DNA from: Odoribacteraceae bacterium
GTDB taxonomy: Bacteria; Bacteroidota; Bacteroidia; Bacteroidales; Marinifilaceae
Length of the DNA stretch: 5,690 nt
Reading direction: 5' to 3'
Assembly (NCBI GenBank): GCA_031267995.1
Contig: JAIRXZ010000084.1
Span: 1-5,690, forward strand
The notes beneath the pieces were generated by a model that was not told where the DNA came from, did not search any database, and saw only the letters and a list, made by a program, of their open reading frames with translations. This document shows positions 1-4,676 of the stretch, piece after piece; positions within the stretch are counted from its first letter, which is position 1; each line of letters opens with the position of its first letter. The translations under genes were made by a program, and so were the position numbers.

Positions 1-6
1 TGCAGT

Positions 7-46
7 CCGTGCCGACGAAAGGGAAACCTTTCCGGTGATGGCACGG
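7..46. other. Structured hairpin with GNRA-type tetraloop
   Basis: The outer arms CCGTGCC (7-13) and GGCACGG (40-46) are perfect reverse complements. Inside them, GAAAGG (17-22) pairs with CCTTTC (27-32) around a loop G-A-A-A (23-26), a GNRA-type tetraloop. CCG (12-14) can also pair with CGG (33-35), extending the inner stem past a two-base bulge at the cost of the innermost outer pairs. I do not recognise it as a known RNA family. It may be part of a repeat or of an RNA gene extending beyond the left edge. The pairing is visible in the sequence; any function is unknown. Confidence 0.4.
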
Positions 47-62
47 GCTACAAGCCCGCGCC
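40..62. repeat. Imperfect palindrome, GGGCT-ACA-AGCCC type
   Basis: The left arm GGCACGGGCT (40-49) pairs with the right arm AGCCCGCGCC (53-62) around a three-base loop ACA, with one mismatch (A43 against C59). It differs in arms and loop from the other palindromes in the cluster, so it is a separate repeat type. Its left arm is shared with the hairpin at 7-46, so the two structures cannot form together. Confidence 0.55.
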
Positions 63-73
63 AGCGAAAAGGT

Positions 74-103
74 GGGCGCACACGGAGGTGCGCCCCTACA
101 ACA
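74..103 (+). repeat. REP-like palindrome, copy A
   Basis: The arms GGGCGCAC (74-81) and GTGCGCCC (88-95) are perfect complements around the loop ACGGAG. They are followed by the tail CTACAACA (96-103). The same tail, after the same arm end CGCCC, occurs in the copy at 202-230, and its reverse complement (TGCTGTAG) precedes the copy at 122-150. The resemblance to REP-like intergenic elements rests on structure, since no transposase of the REP-associated type is in this window. Confidence 0.65.
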
Positions 104-121
104 TACCACAATGATAACAAA

Positions 122-150
122 TGCTGTAGGGGCGCGCCTTGCGTGCGCCC
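122..150 (-). repeat. REP-like palindrome, copy B (inverted relative to A)
   Basis: Read on the minus strand, the arms are GGGCGCAC and GCGCGCCC around the loop GCAAG, followed by CTACAGCA. There is one G-T wobble (G136 with T144). The element sits head to head with copy A, with about 18 bases between their tails. An inverted pair like this resembles the paired arrangement of bacterial interspersed mosaic elements. Confidence 0.6.
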
Positions 151-156
151 TTTCTC

Positions 157-174
157 GCGTGTGCACCCCTCTAA
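157..174 (+). repeat. Possible decayed half-copy of the REP-like palindrome
   Basis: The stretch GTGTGCACCCCTCTAA resembles the right arm and tail of copy A (GGTGCGCCCCTACAA) with several substitutions. No matching left arm lies immediately upstream. It may be a degenerate remnant or a chance match in GC-rich sequence. Confidence 0.25.
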
Positions 175-201
175 TATTGATGGACATGTACGCGTCATCG
201 C

Positions 202-230
202 GGGCGACCGCAAGGGTCGCCCCTACAACA
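202..230 (+). repeat. REP-like palindrome, copy C
   Basis: The arms GGGCGACC (202-209) and GGTCGCCC (215-222) are perfect complements around the loop GCAAG. They are followed by CTACAACA (223-230), identical to the tail of copy A. Compared with copy A, the two inner bases of each arm are swapped in step (CA to AC on the left, TG to GT on the right), so the stem is kept while the sequence changes. The loop is identical to that of copy B. Confidence 0.65.
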
Positions 231-245
231 TTCTCCGATGAAACC

Positions 246-266
246 GTGGGGGCGCACATGCATGCC
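246..266 (-). repeat. Possible decayed half-copy of the REP-like palindrome
   Basis: GTGGGGGCGCAC at 246-257 matches the GTAGGGGCGCAC expected for the tail and right arm of a minus-strand copy, with one substitution. The second arm is missing; the self-complementary CATGCATG (257-264) takes its place. It is probably a truncated or eroded copy. Confidence 0.3.
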
Positions 267-353
267 AACCGCGGCGGAGGGGATCTGAAAAAGGCTACTT
301 GCCCACTATCGCTCTAACAACTTCACGCGGGTTGGGCGGGAAGGATGCCGCAT

Positions 354-385
354 AAAAAAAGTTGCCTGACCGGTAAGGTCAGGCA
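354..385 (-). terminator. Intrinsic terminator of the rpmB-rpmG-DUF4295 operon
   Basis: On the minus strand, TGCCTGACC (385-377) and GGTCAGGCA (371-363) form a perfect 9-bp stem with a five-base loop. Two bases later comes a run of seven T (360-354). It begins 28 bases past the stop codon of the DUF4295 gene, the expected place for an operon end. It is the only convincing Rho-independent terminator in the window. Confidence 0.9.
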
Positions 386-413
386 GCTTCGCGCAAGGGG
401 TTGTTTGAACAGG

Positions 414-566
414 TTATTTTTTCAAACTCTCCTTTGCCACGTCGGTGGCGAGTATTTGCTCCTTGAAGGAGTAGGCGCCGGTCTTCGGCGACTTCACCAT
501 CTTGATTACTTTAGCAAATCCCCTACCGTCGCCCGTTTTCAGTGTTGCAACAACTTTCTTTGCCAT
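414..566 (-). CDS. DUF4295 family small basic protein (ribosome-linked)
   Basis: This 50-residue protein starts MAKKVVATLKTGDGRGFAKV and ends in a run of lysines. It is strongly basic, as expected for an RNA-contacting protein, with Lys at positions 3, 4, 10, 19, 22, 25 and 28 and no cysteine. The sequence and the position directly after the bL33 gene match the DUF4295 family, known to me from Bacteroidota. I recall a report of an extra small protein in a Flavobacterium ribosome structure that may be this family, but cannot verify it here. The start is the only ATG in frame, 6 bases after the rpmG stop, preceded by AAGACC without a Shine-Dalgarno match. It is the last gene of the operon, ending 28 bases before the terminator. 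The gene is intact. The exact role is not established from sequence; a structural ribosomal or assembly role is inference from size, charge and neighbours. Confidence 0.88.
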   Translation of the reverse strand: MAKKVVATLKTGDGRGFAKVIKMVKSPKTGAYSFKEQILATDVAKESLKK

Positions 567-572
567 GGTCTT

Positions 573-761
573 TTATTTTATTTCGCGGTGAACGGTTACT
601 CTTTTCAACACGGGGTTGTACTTGCGCAACTCCAGTCTTTCGGTGGTGTTTTTCCTGTTCTTTGTCGTGATGTAGCGGGAGGTTCCCGGTAGACCGGAAG
701 CCTTGTGCTCCGTGCACTCCAAAATCACTTGCACTCTGTTGCCTTTCGCTTTCTTTGCCAT
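573..761 (-). CDS. rpmG: 50S ribosomal protein bL33, zinc-free type
   Basis: The product is bL33, a small protein of the large ribosomal subunit near the tRNA exit site. The 62-residue chain starts MAKKAKGNRVQVILEC and contains the family stretches SRYITTKNRKNTTERLEL (about 28-45) and KYNPVLKRVTVHREIK at the C-terminus. It has a single cysteine (C16), so the two CxxC zinc pairs of the zinc-binding form are absent; this is the zinc-independent form. A longer reading frame opens upstream at 818, but it would overlap rpmB. The MAKKAKGN start at 761 matches the family and leaves an 11-base A-rich gap (AAACAGAAGAG) after the rpmB stop. Its length and ends fit bL33. It is co-transcribed with rpmB upstream and DUF4295 downstream. 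Confidence 0.96.
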   Translation of the reverse strand: MAKKAKGNRVQVILECTEHKASGLPGTSRYITTKNRKNTTERLELRKYNPVLKRVTVHREIK

Positions 762-772
762 CTCTTCTGTTT

Positions 773-1015
773 TTAAATGTTCTTGACTAAGCCGTTGGCA
801 GTGGCCTCTTTCAGGCACTGGTTCAATCCTTTTTTGTCGATCAGGCGCAGGCCGGCGGCAGATACTTTCAGGTAGATCCAGCGGTCTTCTTCTGGCCAGT
901 AAAACTTTCTCTTAAACAGGTTGATCTCGAATCTCCTCTTGACTCTTCTTTTCGAGTGAGAGACATGGTTTCCAACCATCCCTTTCTTTCCGGTTATTTG
1001 ACAAATTCTTGACAT
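773..1015 (-). CDS. rpmB: 50S ribosomal protein bL28
   Basis: The product is bL28, a component of the large ribosomal subunit. The 80-residue chain opens MSRICQITGKKGMVGNHVSH and continues SKRRVKRRFEINLFKRKFYW, which is the Bacteroidota form of bL28. The later AAGLRLIDKKGL segment (about 53-64) is the conserved core near the C-terminus. Only one cysteine is present, so there is no zinc ribbon. It is the first gene of a three-gene translation operon with rpmG and DUF4295. The ATG lies about 37 bases downstream of a good -7 box, and the leader just before it reads AAAAAAATAATTGAAAG. This is A-rich with no Shine-Dalgarno sequence, as is usual in the phylum for highly expressed genes. The gene is complete with no anomalies. 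Confidence 0.96.
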   Translation of the reverse strand: MSRICQITGKKGMVGNHVSHSKRRVKRRFEINLFKRKFYWPEEDRWIYLKVSAAGLRLIDKKGLNQCLKEATANGLVKNI

Positions 1016-1051
1016 CTTTCAATTATTTTTTTACGCTTTCCAAACAGGCTG

Positions 1052-1083
1052 CAAATTAAGCGCGATTTCTCCGAATAATCAAA
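1052..1083 (-). promoter_or_regulatory. Promoter of the rpmB operon (Bacteroides type)
   Basis: On the minus strand a -33 box TTTG (1083-1080) is followed after exactly 20 bases by TTAATTTG (1059-1052), which matches the -7 consensus TAnnTTTG at all but one defined position. Spacing and distance to the rpmB start codon fit a leader of about 30 bases. It lies in the 101-base gap between ptb and rpmB, so the ribosomal operon can be transcribed independently of ptb. No terminator is seen between ptb and this promoter, so some readthrough is possible. Confidence 0.7.
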
Positions 1084-1116
1084 CATTTCCTTGAAAAAGT
1101 TTTTGGAGGGGCGTTT

Positions 1117-2025
1117 TTATTTTGCTAACAGGGCGGCTAACGCGATTGAATTCAGTTTGGTGTCCACGCTGTCCCCGCGCGACGAGAGGACGCTGGGGGC
1201 GCTGGCTCCCACCAGGATGGCGCCGGAGCGCGTGTTGGCCAGCTTGGTGTTTGATTTGTAGAAGACGTTGCCGGCGTCGAGGCTGGGGAATACCAGGCAG
1301 TCGGCGTTGCCGGCTACCGGCGAGATGACTTTTTTGATGGCGGCCGCTTCCGCGTCGATGGCCACGTCCAGGCCGTAGGGGCCGTCTATGTCGATGTCGC
1401 CCAGCTGTCCCCGCTCGCCCATCTTGGCGATGACGGCCGCCTCCACGGAGGAGGGGACTTTCGGCAGGATTTGCTCGGTGGCGGAGATCAAGGCCACTTT
1501 CGGCCGCTCGATTCCCAGCGTTCGCGCCGTTTGGGTGACGTATTTTACCATGGCTATTTTCTGCGCCATGTCCGGCACGGGGATTACGGCGACGTCGCTT
1601 ACGACCAGGAGTTTGTGGTAATTCACGCACTCCATGACCGTGACGTGCGAGAGGATGGCTTTCGGGGGGAGCAGGCCGCTCTCTTTGTTCAGGATGGCGC
1701 GCATGTATTTGTCGGTGCTGACCAGGCCTTTCATGATGAAGTCCGCCTTTTTGTCGCGGATGATTTGGACGGCCAGCGCCGCCGCTTTCGTGTCCACGGG
1801 TTCGTGAACGAGGTGAAAGAGGGAGACGTCGTAGCCATGTTCGGCGCACACGCGGCGGATTACCTCCTCGTCGCCGCAGAGGGTGGCCTCGATGATTCCC
1901 ATCTTTGCCGCCTGGTGGACGGCTTCTATCGAGTGGCTGTCGTTGGCGTAGGAGACGACCAGGCGCTTCTTGCAGGCGCGGTTTTTCAGCAACTCGTAAA
2001 TGTCATCAATCTTGTTTATTGTCAT
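1117..2025 (-). CDS. ptb: Phosphate butyryltransferase (PTA/PTB family)
   Basis: The enzyme is predicted to move an acyl group between coenzyme A and phosphate in the cytoplasm (butyryl-CoA + Pi to butyryl phosphate + CoA). It is the first half of the acyl-phosphate route to ATP. The 302-residue length fits PTB; phosphotransacetylases are usually somewhat longer. Family features include FIMKGLVSTDKYMRA (about 96-110), SHVTVME (126-132), a GDIDIDGPYGLDVAID stretch (209-224) followed by AEAAAIKKVISPVAGNAD, FPSLDAGN (246-253), and a C-terminal SRGDSVDTKLNSIALA (282-297). The only suitable ATG is at 2025, 45 bases after a promoter -7 box. No butyrate kinase gene follows, although the two are often paired; the next gene is rpmB. 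The substrate could be another short or branched acyl group, or acetate, because sequence alone does not separate these. Confidence 0.88.
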   Translation of the reverse strand: MTINKIDDIYELLKNRACKKRLVVSYANDSHSIEAVHQAAKMGIIEATLCGDEEVIRRVCAEHGYDVSLFHLVHEPVDTKAAALAVQIIRDKKADFIMKGLVSTDKYMRAILNKESGLLPPKAILSHVTVMECVNYHKLLVVSDVAVIPVPDMAQKIAMVKYVTQTARTLGIERPKVALISATEQILPKVPSSVEAAVIAKMGERGQLGDIDIDGPYGLDVAIDAEAAAIKKVISPVAGNADCLVFPSLDAGNVFYKSNTKLANTRSGAILVGASAPSVLSSRGDSVDTKLNSIALAALLAK

Positions 2026-2069
2026 AATGCTTCGTGAAAATATGGTTCGTGCTTCTTTTAATTCGGAAG

Positions 2070-2104
2070 CAAAAGTAATATTTTCTCGATCGGATTAAAA
2101 ACAA
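2070..2104 (-). promoter_or_regulatory. Promoter of ptb (Bacteroides type)
   Basis: On the minus strand TACTTTTG (2077-2070) is an exact match to the -7 consensus TAnnTTTG. Nineteen bases upstream lies TTGTTTT (2104-2098), a T-rich weak match to the -33 element. The start site would fall around 2063-2066, giving a leader of about 40 bases. The first bases of that leader can form a weak hairpin (GCTTC 2070-2066 with GAAGC 2055-2051). No Shine-Dalgarno sequence precedes the start; the sequence there reads TTTTCACGAAGCATT. Confidence 0.65.
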
Positions 2105-2142
2105 TTTCGCGAGATTAATTCATTTTTTTAAGCGAACACGGG

Positions 2143-2718
2143 TTAACGGATCTTTTCGATAATATCGACGAGGGTGCGAAATACCTCCTCCACTTCCCGG
2201 TTTCCGTTTACCGTGAAGCATTTTTCTTGCTTCCGGTAGTGGTCGGCCACGGGTAGGCTTTTCCGCTCGTATTCCGCGAAGCGGTTGCGAATGGCCTCCT
2301 CCGTGTCGTCCGCGCGGCCTTCCAGTTCGGCGCGTTTCAGCATCCTGCGCGTGAGTTCTCCCTTGTCGACTTCGATGCTTAACAGTCCGTTCAGGCCGCG
2401 TTCGCTGCTCGCGCGCAGGTAGGTGTCCAGCATTTCCGCTTGCTTTACCGTCCGGGGGAAGCCGTCCAGGAGGAAGCCGGCGGCCTCTTTGTTGGTCTCG
2501 ATGGCGTTCTCGACCAGCGCCATGACCACTTCGTCCGACAGGAGTTCACCGCGTTGGATGATTCCCGCGGCGCGCAGTCCCAGCGGCGAGGAGTTGGCGA
2601 TTTCCTGGCGCAGGATGTCGCCCGTGGAGAGATGGAGCAGTTGGTATTTTTCCGCTATTTTCTTTGCTTGCGTGCCCTTGCCCGCTCCCGGGGGGCCAAA
2701 AAGTGCGAGGTATAACAT
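2143..2718 (-). CDS. adk: Adenylate kinase, short-lid form
   Basis: The enzyme interconverts ATP + AMP and 2 ADP in the cytoplasm and balances the adenylate pool. The 191-residue protein opens with the P-loop GPPGAGKGTQ (8-17). The AMP-binding STGDILRQE (31-39) and DGFPRTVKQAE (85-95) follow. The lid region is short (KRAELEGRADD, 128-138) and lacks the four-cysteine zinc site; the family arginines appear in RADD and in RNRFAEYERKS (144-154). Length matches the short-lid class. The start at 2718 is directly before LYLALFGPPGAGKGT, where the family begins, and is preceded by an A-rich leader without a Shine-Dalgarno sequence. A good -7 box lies 75 bases upstream. The neighbours hpt and obg that I associate with adk in Bacteroides are absent. 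It could be the sole adk or a second paralogue; the sequence alone cannot decide. Confidence 0.93.
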   Translation of the reverse strand: MLYLALFGPPGAGKGTQAKKIAEKYQLLHLSTGDILRQEIANSSPLGLRAAGIIQRGELLSDEVVMALVENAIETNKEAAGFLLDGFPRTVKQAEMLDTYLRASSERGLNGLLSIEVDKGELTRRMLKRAELEGRADDTEEAIRNRFAEYERKSLPVADHYRKQEKCFTVNGNREVEEVFRTLVDIIEKIR

Positions 2719-2762
2719 GGTGATATGTGTTTGATGTTAATGATTTTCTTCGGATTCACGTT

Positions 2763-2792
2763 GCACCGGGGTGCGATTCAGTCTTGCCCCGG
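2763..2792. other. Inverted repeat in the adk leader, abutting the -7 box
   Basis: CCGGGG (2766-2771) and CCCCGG (2787-2792) are perfect complements separated by 15 bases. A second, mutually exclusive hairpin is GCACC (2763-2767) with GGTGC (2770-2774). On the minus strand the larger repeat starts one base after the -7 box at 2800-2793 and spans the expected transcription start. It could be an operator, a leader hairpin, or chance. No T run follows, so it is not an intrinsic terminator. Confidence 0.35.
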
Positions 2793-2800
2793 CAAAGGTA
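2793..2800 (-). promoter_or_regulatory. -7 promoter element of adk
   Basis: TACCTTTG on the minus strand is an exact match to the Bacteroides -7 consensus TAnnTTTG. No TTTG lies at the usual 19-21 base distance. The nearest is at 2815-2812, only 11 bases away, so the -33 part is weak or absent. The start site would be near 2786-2789, giving an adk leader of about 70 bases. The element sits 22 bases past the stop of the upstream outer membrane gene. Confidence 0.6.
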
Positions 2801-2822
2801 CACGAATTTTTCAAATCGCACG

Positions 2823-4676
2823 CTATTCATAACGCACCGGTTCGGGGGCGCGCACCTTGAAGTCGTAGAACCCGCGCTCGCGGTAGGTGTGGGCGTCCAC
2901 CGAGAAGTGACGGACGTCCTTCACGATATTCGGGTAAAAGGTAAAGCGGATGCTCAGGTTTTTGAAGATCAGGTTTTCGTTGCGCAAGTTGAGGCTAGCC
3001 CCGATGCCCCAGTACGGTTTGCTTTTCAGCAGGGCTTCTTTCCCGCCGGTCAGGAAGCCCACGTCGGTGTAGCTGGAGATGGAGGTGCGAAATCCCCACT
3101 TGATTCGCGAGAGGAAGATCGTCGAGGAGAAGGAGGCGGAGAGGCGATGGTCACCGCGCAGTATTTTCGAGCGAAAGCCGTGGATATCCTCGTTCTCCCT
3201 GAAATAGATGTAGTCGCCGGGCGCGCGGCGGATGCCCAGCATGTAGCCCACGCGACCGTAGAGGCGGACGCGATTCCTCCGCAGGGGGTAGAGCGGGCTG
3301 ATGTAGTTGCCCTCCACGCGAAAAGTGCCGCTCTCCACCTCCCTGGCGTTCAGGAACGACCCCAGCGCCGCCGCGAGGGAGTAGAAGCGCCCCGAACGCA
3401 CGTTGTACCACGAGTATACCCACTCCGCCCCCATGTAAACGAGGTCGTCAAAATCGTGCTTCTCGTAGCCGAGGAGGAAGGAGCCGTACAGTCCCGACGG
3501 AATCTCCTCCGTGCGCCCGAAGTCGTAGATAAGGTTTGCCTTGAAATATTTCAGCTTCACGTAGCTGAACGCGCCGATGTAGGTATCCCGGTTGTAATAC
3601 ATGTAATTGCTGTCGAACCGCACGAGGGGGCGATTGACAAAGTGCAGTCCCGTGTAGCGCGCCGTGAAGTAAATGTTTTGGTTGAACGTGTAGCGCTGCG
3701 GCCATTGGCGGGAGTAGCCGCTCCACACGTCCACCAGGTGATAGTTGAAGCGCTCCACGGGTTCCACGATTTCTTTGTCCTTTAACATGGTGGAGGAGTA
3801 GACCCGACCGAAAAATGCCCCGCCCGCCCATTTCGTCTGCGCCGTCAGAAATTCCCGCTCCAAACCCAGCGTGAAGAGGTGGTTATCGTGGACATCCATG
3901 AAGTTCCCGTGGAAATTCAGTCGCGAGGAGAAGAGGTTGCGGATCGAGTACATCGCCTTGTGCCCCCATCTTTGATCCCGGTGCCCCTGGTAGCTGGCCT
4001 CGTATCCGGCGAGGTGCCCGATGCCCCACAGGTTATGGTTTTCAATACCGATCGACGCGTTGTAGCGGAAATTCGTGCTCCCGCTCCCCGTCCACGAAAA
4101 TTCGTCCCGGCACATCACGTGCAGGTCTACCGCCGTGGTATCCCCCTTGATCTCCTCCACGCGGATCATGGCATCGTCGATATTGGAGAGCTCCTTTAAT
4201 AACAGCTCGTTTTGCACCAGCTCGAAGGGAATGATCCTGTCGCCCGTTTTCACCGTCAGGTGGTTCTTGACCAGCCGCTCGGACGAGCGTTGGTGTATCG
4301 AGTTCGCCATCACCTCAAACCACTGCGCGCTATCCCGCGCGTAGCTCGTATCCCGGATGCTCGTTCCGAAGGGGGGCAGCACGCGCACGCGGATCTCGCG
4401 AATCTGCCGTCCCTCGTAGGGTTTGAACCGTTTCTCGCTATTTTCCGCCTCCAGTATCTCGATGTCGCCGTTGTTCGCGCGGACGAACACCATCCGGTAC
4501 AACAATCGGGTCAGGCCGCGGCGATAGGCCACCTCCCTCAACCGGGGAAACTCGTAGCGAAGCGAATCGCGAATCAGGCTATCCGGCATAAACACGACGG
4601 GGGGAGAGGTCGGGCGCTGGGCATGTAACTGCCCCGCGGAGAGCATCGCCAGGAGGAGCAGCAGCAGGCGCATCAT
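2823..4676 (-). CDS. Omp85/BamA-like outer membrane protein with POTRA domain
   Basis: The protein is predicted to sit in the outer membrane as a barrel with a periplasmic POTRA-like domain. Residue numbers use the 617-residue form. Residues 1-20 (MMRLLLLLLAMLSAGQLHAQ) are a signal peptide. GRQIREIRVRVLPPFG (89-104) and SERLVKNHLTVKTGDRIIPF (132-151), then NELLLKELSNIDDAMIRVEE, look like a Bacteroidota-type POTRA region. From about 196 onward alternating aromatic strands form the barrel. IHGFRSKILRGDHRLSASF (498-516) resembles the loop-6 RGF/Y motif, with His in place of Arg before GF. GIGASLNLRNENLIF and RFTFYPN (about 557-583) are typical final strands, followed by a 34-residue tail. The frame extends to 4715, but the ATG at 4676 places the signal peptide at the N-terminus and overlaps the apbE stop as ATGA. 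It belongs to the same operon as apbE. It is probably not the main BamA, since only one POTRA-like unit is visible. The substrate is unknown. Confidence 0.8.
   Translation of the reverse strand: MMRLLLLLLAMLSAGQLHAQRPTSPPVVFMPDSLIRDSLRYEFPRLREVAYRRGLTRLLYRMVFVRANNGDIEILEAENSEKRFKPYEGRQIREIRVRVLPPFGTSIRDTSYARDSAQWFEVMANSIHQRSSERLVKNHLTVKTGDRIIPFELVQNELLLKELSNIDDAMIRVEEIKGDTTAVDLHVMCRDEFSWTGSGSTNFRYNASIGIENHNLWGIGHLAGYEASYQGHRDQRWGHKAMYSIRNLFSSRLNFHGNFMDVHDNHLFTLGLEREFLTAQTKWAGGAFFGRVYSSTMLKDKEIVEPVERFNYHLVDVWSGYSRQWPQRYTFNQNIYFTARYTGLHFVNRPLVRFDSNYMYYNRDTYIGAFSYVKLKYFKANLIYDFGRTEEIPSGLYGSFLLGYEKHDFDDLVYMGAEWVYSWYNVRSGRFYSLAAALGSFLNAREVESGTFRVEGNYISPLYPLRRNRVRLYGRVGYMLGIRRAPGDYIYFRENEDIHGFRSKILRGDHRLSASFSSTIFLSRIKWGFRTSISSYTDVGFLTGGKEALLKSKPYWGIGASLNLRNENLIFKNLSIRFTFYPNIVKDVRHFSVDAHTYRERGFYDFKVRAPEPVRYE

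Larger units (their letters stand above)
1..353. other. Gene-free intergenic region carrying a palindromic repeat cluster
   Basis: No reading frame here looks like a real protein. Translations on both strands are rich in Arg, Cys, Thr and Pro and run straight through palindromes. The first 270 bases hold a GNRA-capped hairpin, four imperfect palindromes and two decayed half-copies, described separately. From about 270 to 353 I see no repeat, promoter or gene. A short minus-strand stretch open to a TAG at 295-297 has no start codon and passes through the terminator. In many Bacteroidota the signal-recognition receptor gene ftsY follows this ribosomal trio, but it is not in this space. It could lie beyond the window edge or elsewhere in the genome. 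Confidence 0.7.

Noticed and set aside
7..46. Group II intron domain V
   Set aside because: It is a GNRA-capped hairpin of similar size, but the stem sequence lacks the conserved domain V pattern and no intron-encoded protein is nearby.
74..230. CRISPR array
   Set aside because: The repeats are few, differ in sequence, lie in both orientations and have irregular spacing; no regular spacers are present.
35..317. Plus-strand frames across the left intergenic region
   Set aside because: They run through palindromic repeats and show repeat-derived Cys/Arg/Thr composition with no domain.
295..377. Minus-strand open stretch ending FPPNPREVVRAIVGK before TAG
   Set aside because: The tail looks protein-like, but the frame has no start codon, is closed by TGA just upstream, and is about 25 codons running through the terminator. 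It could be a gene remnant, but nothing supports that beyond its appearance.
1084..1116. Terminator after ptb
   Set aside because: There are A and T runs but no stable GC stem on the minus strand, so no intrinsic terminator can be supported.
1079..1849. Second minus-strand frame (256 codons) inside ptb
   Set aside because: It is out of frame with the well-conserved ptb protein and composed mainly of Arg, Gly, His and Pro; a codon-bias artefact.
2727..3785. Long plus-strand open frame (352 codons) opposite the Omp85-like gene
   Set aside because: It lies opposite a strong minus-strand gene with signal peptide, POTRA and barrel. Its translation is low-complexity (Val, Ala, Glu, Arg, His) without recognisable domains, as expected for an antisense shadow in GC-rich DNA.
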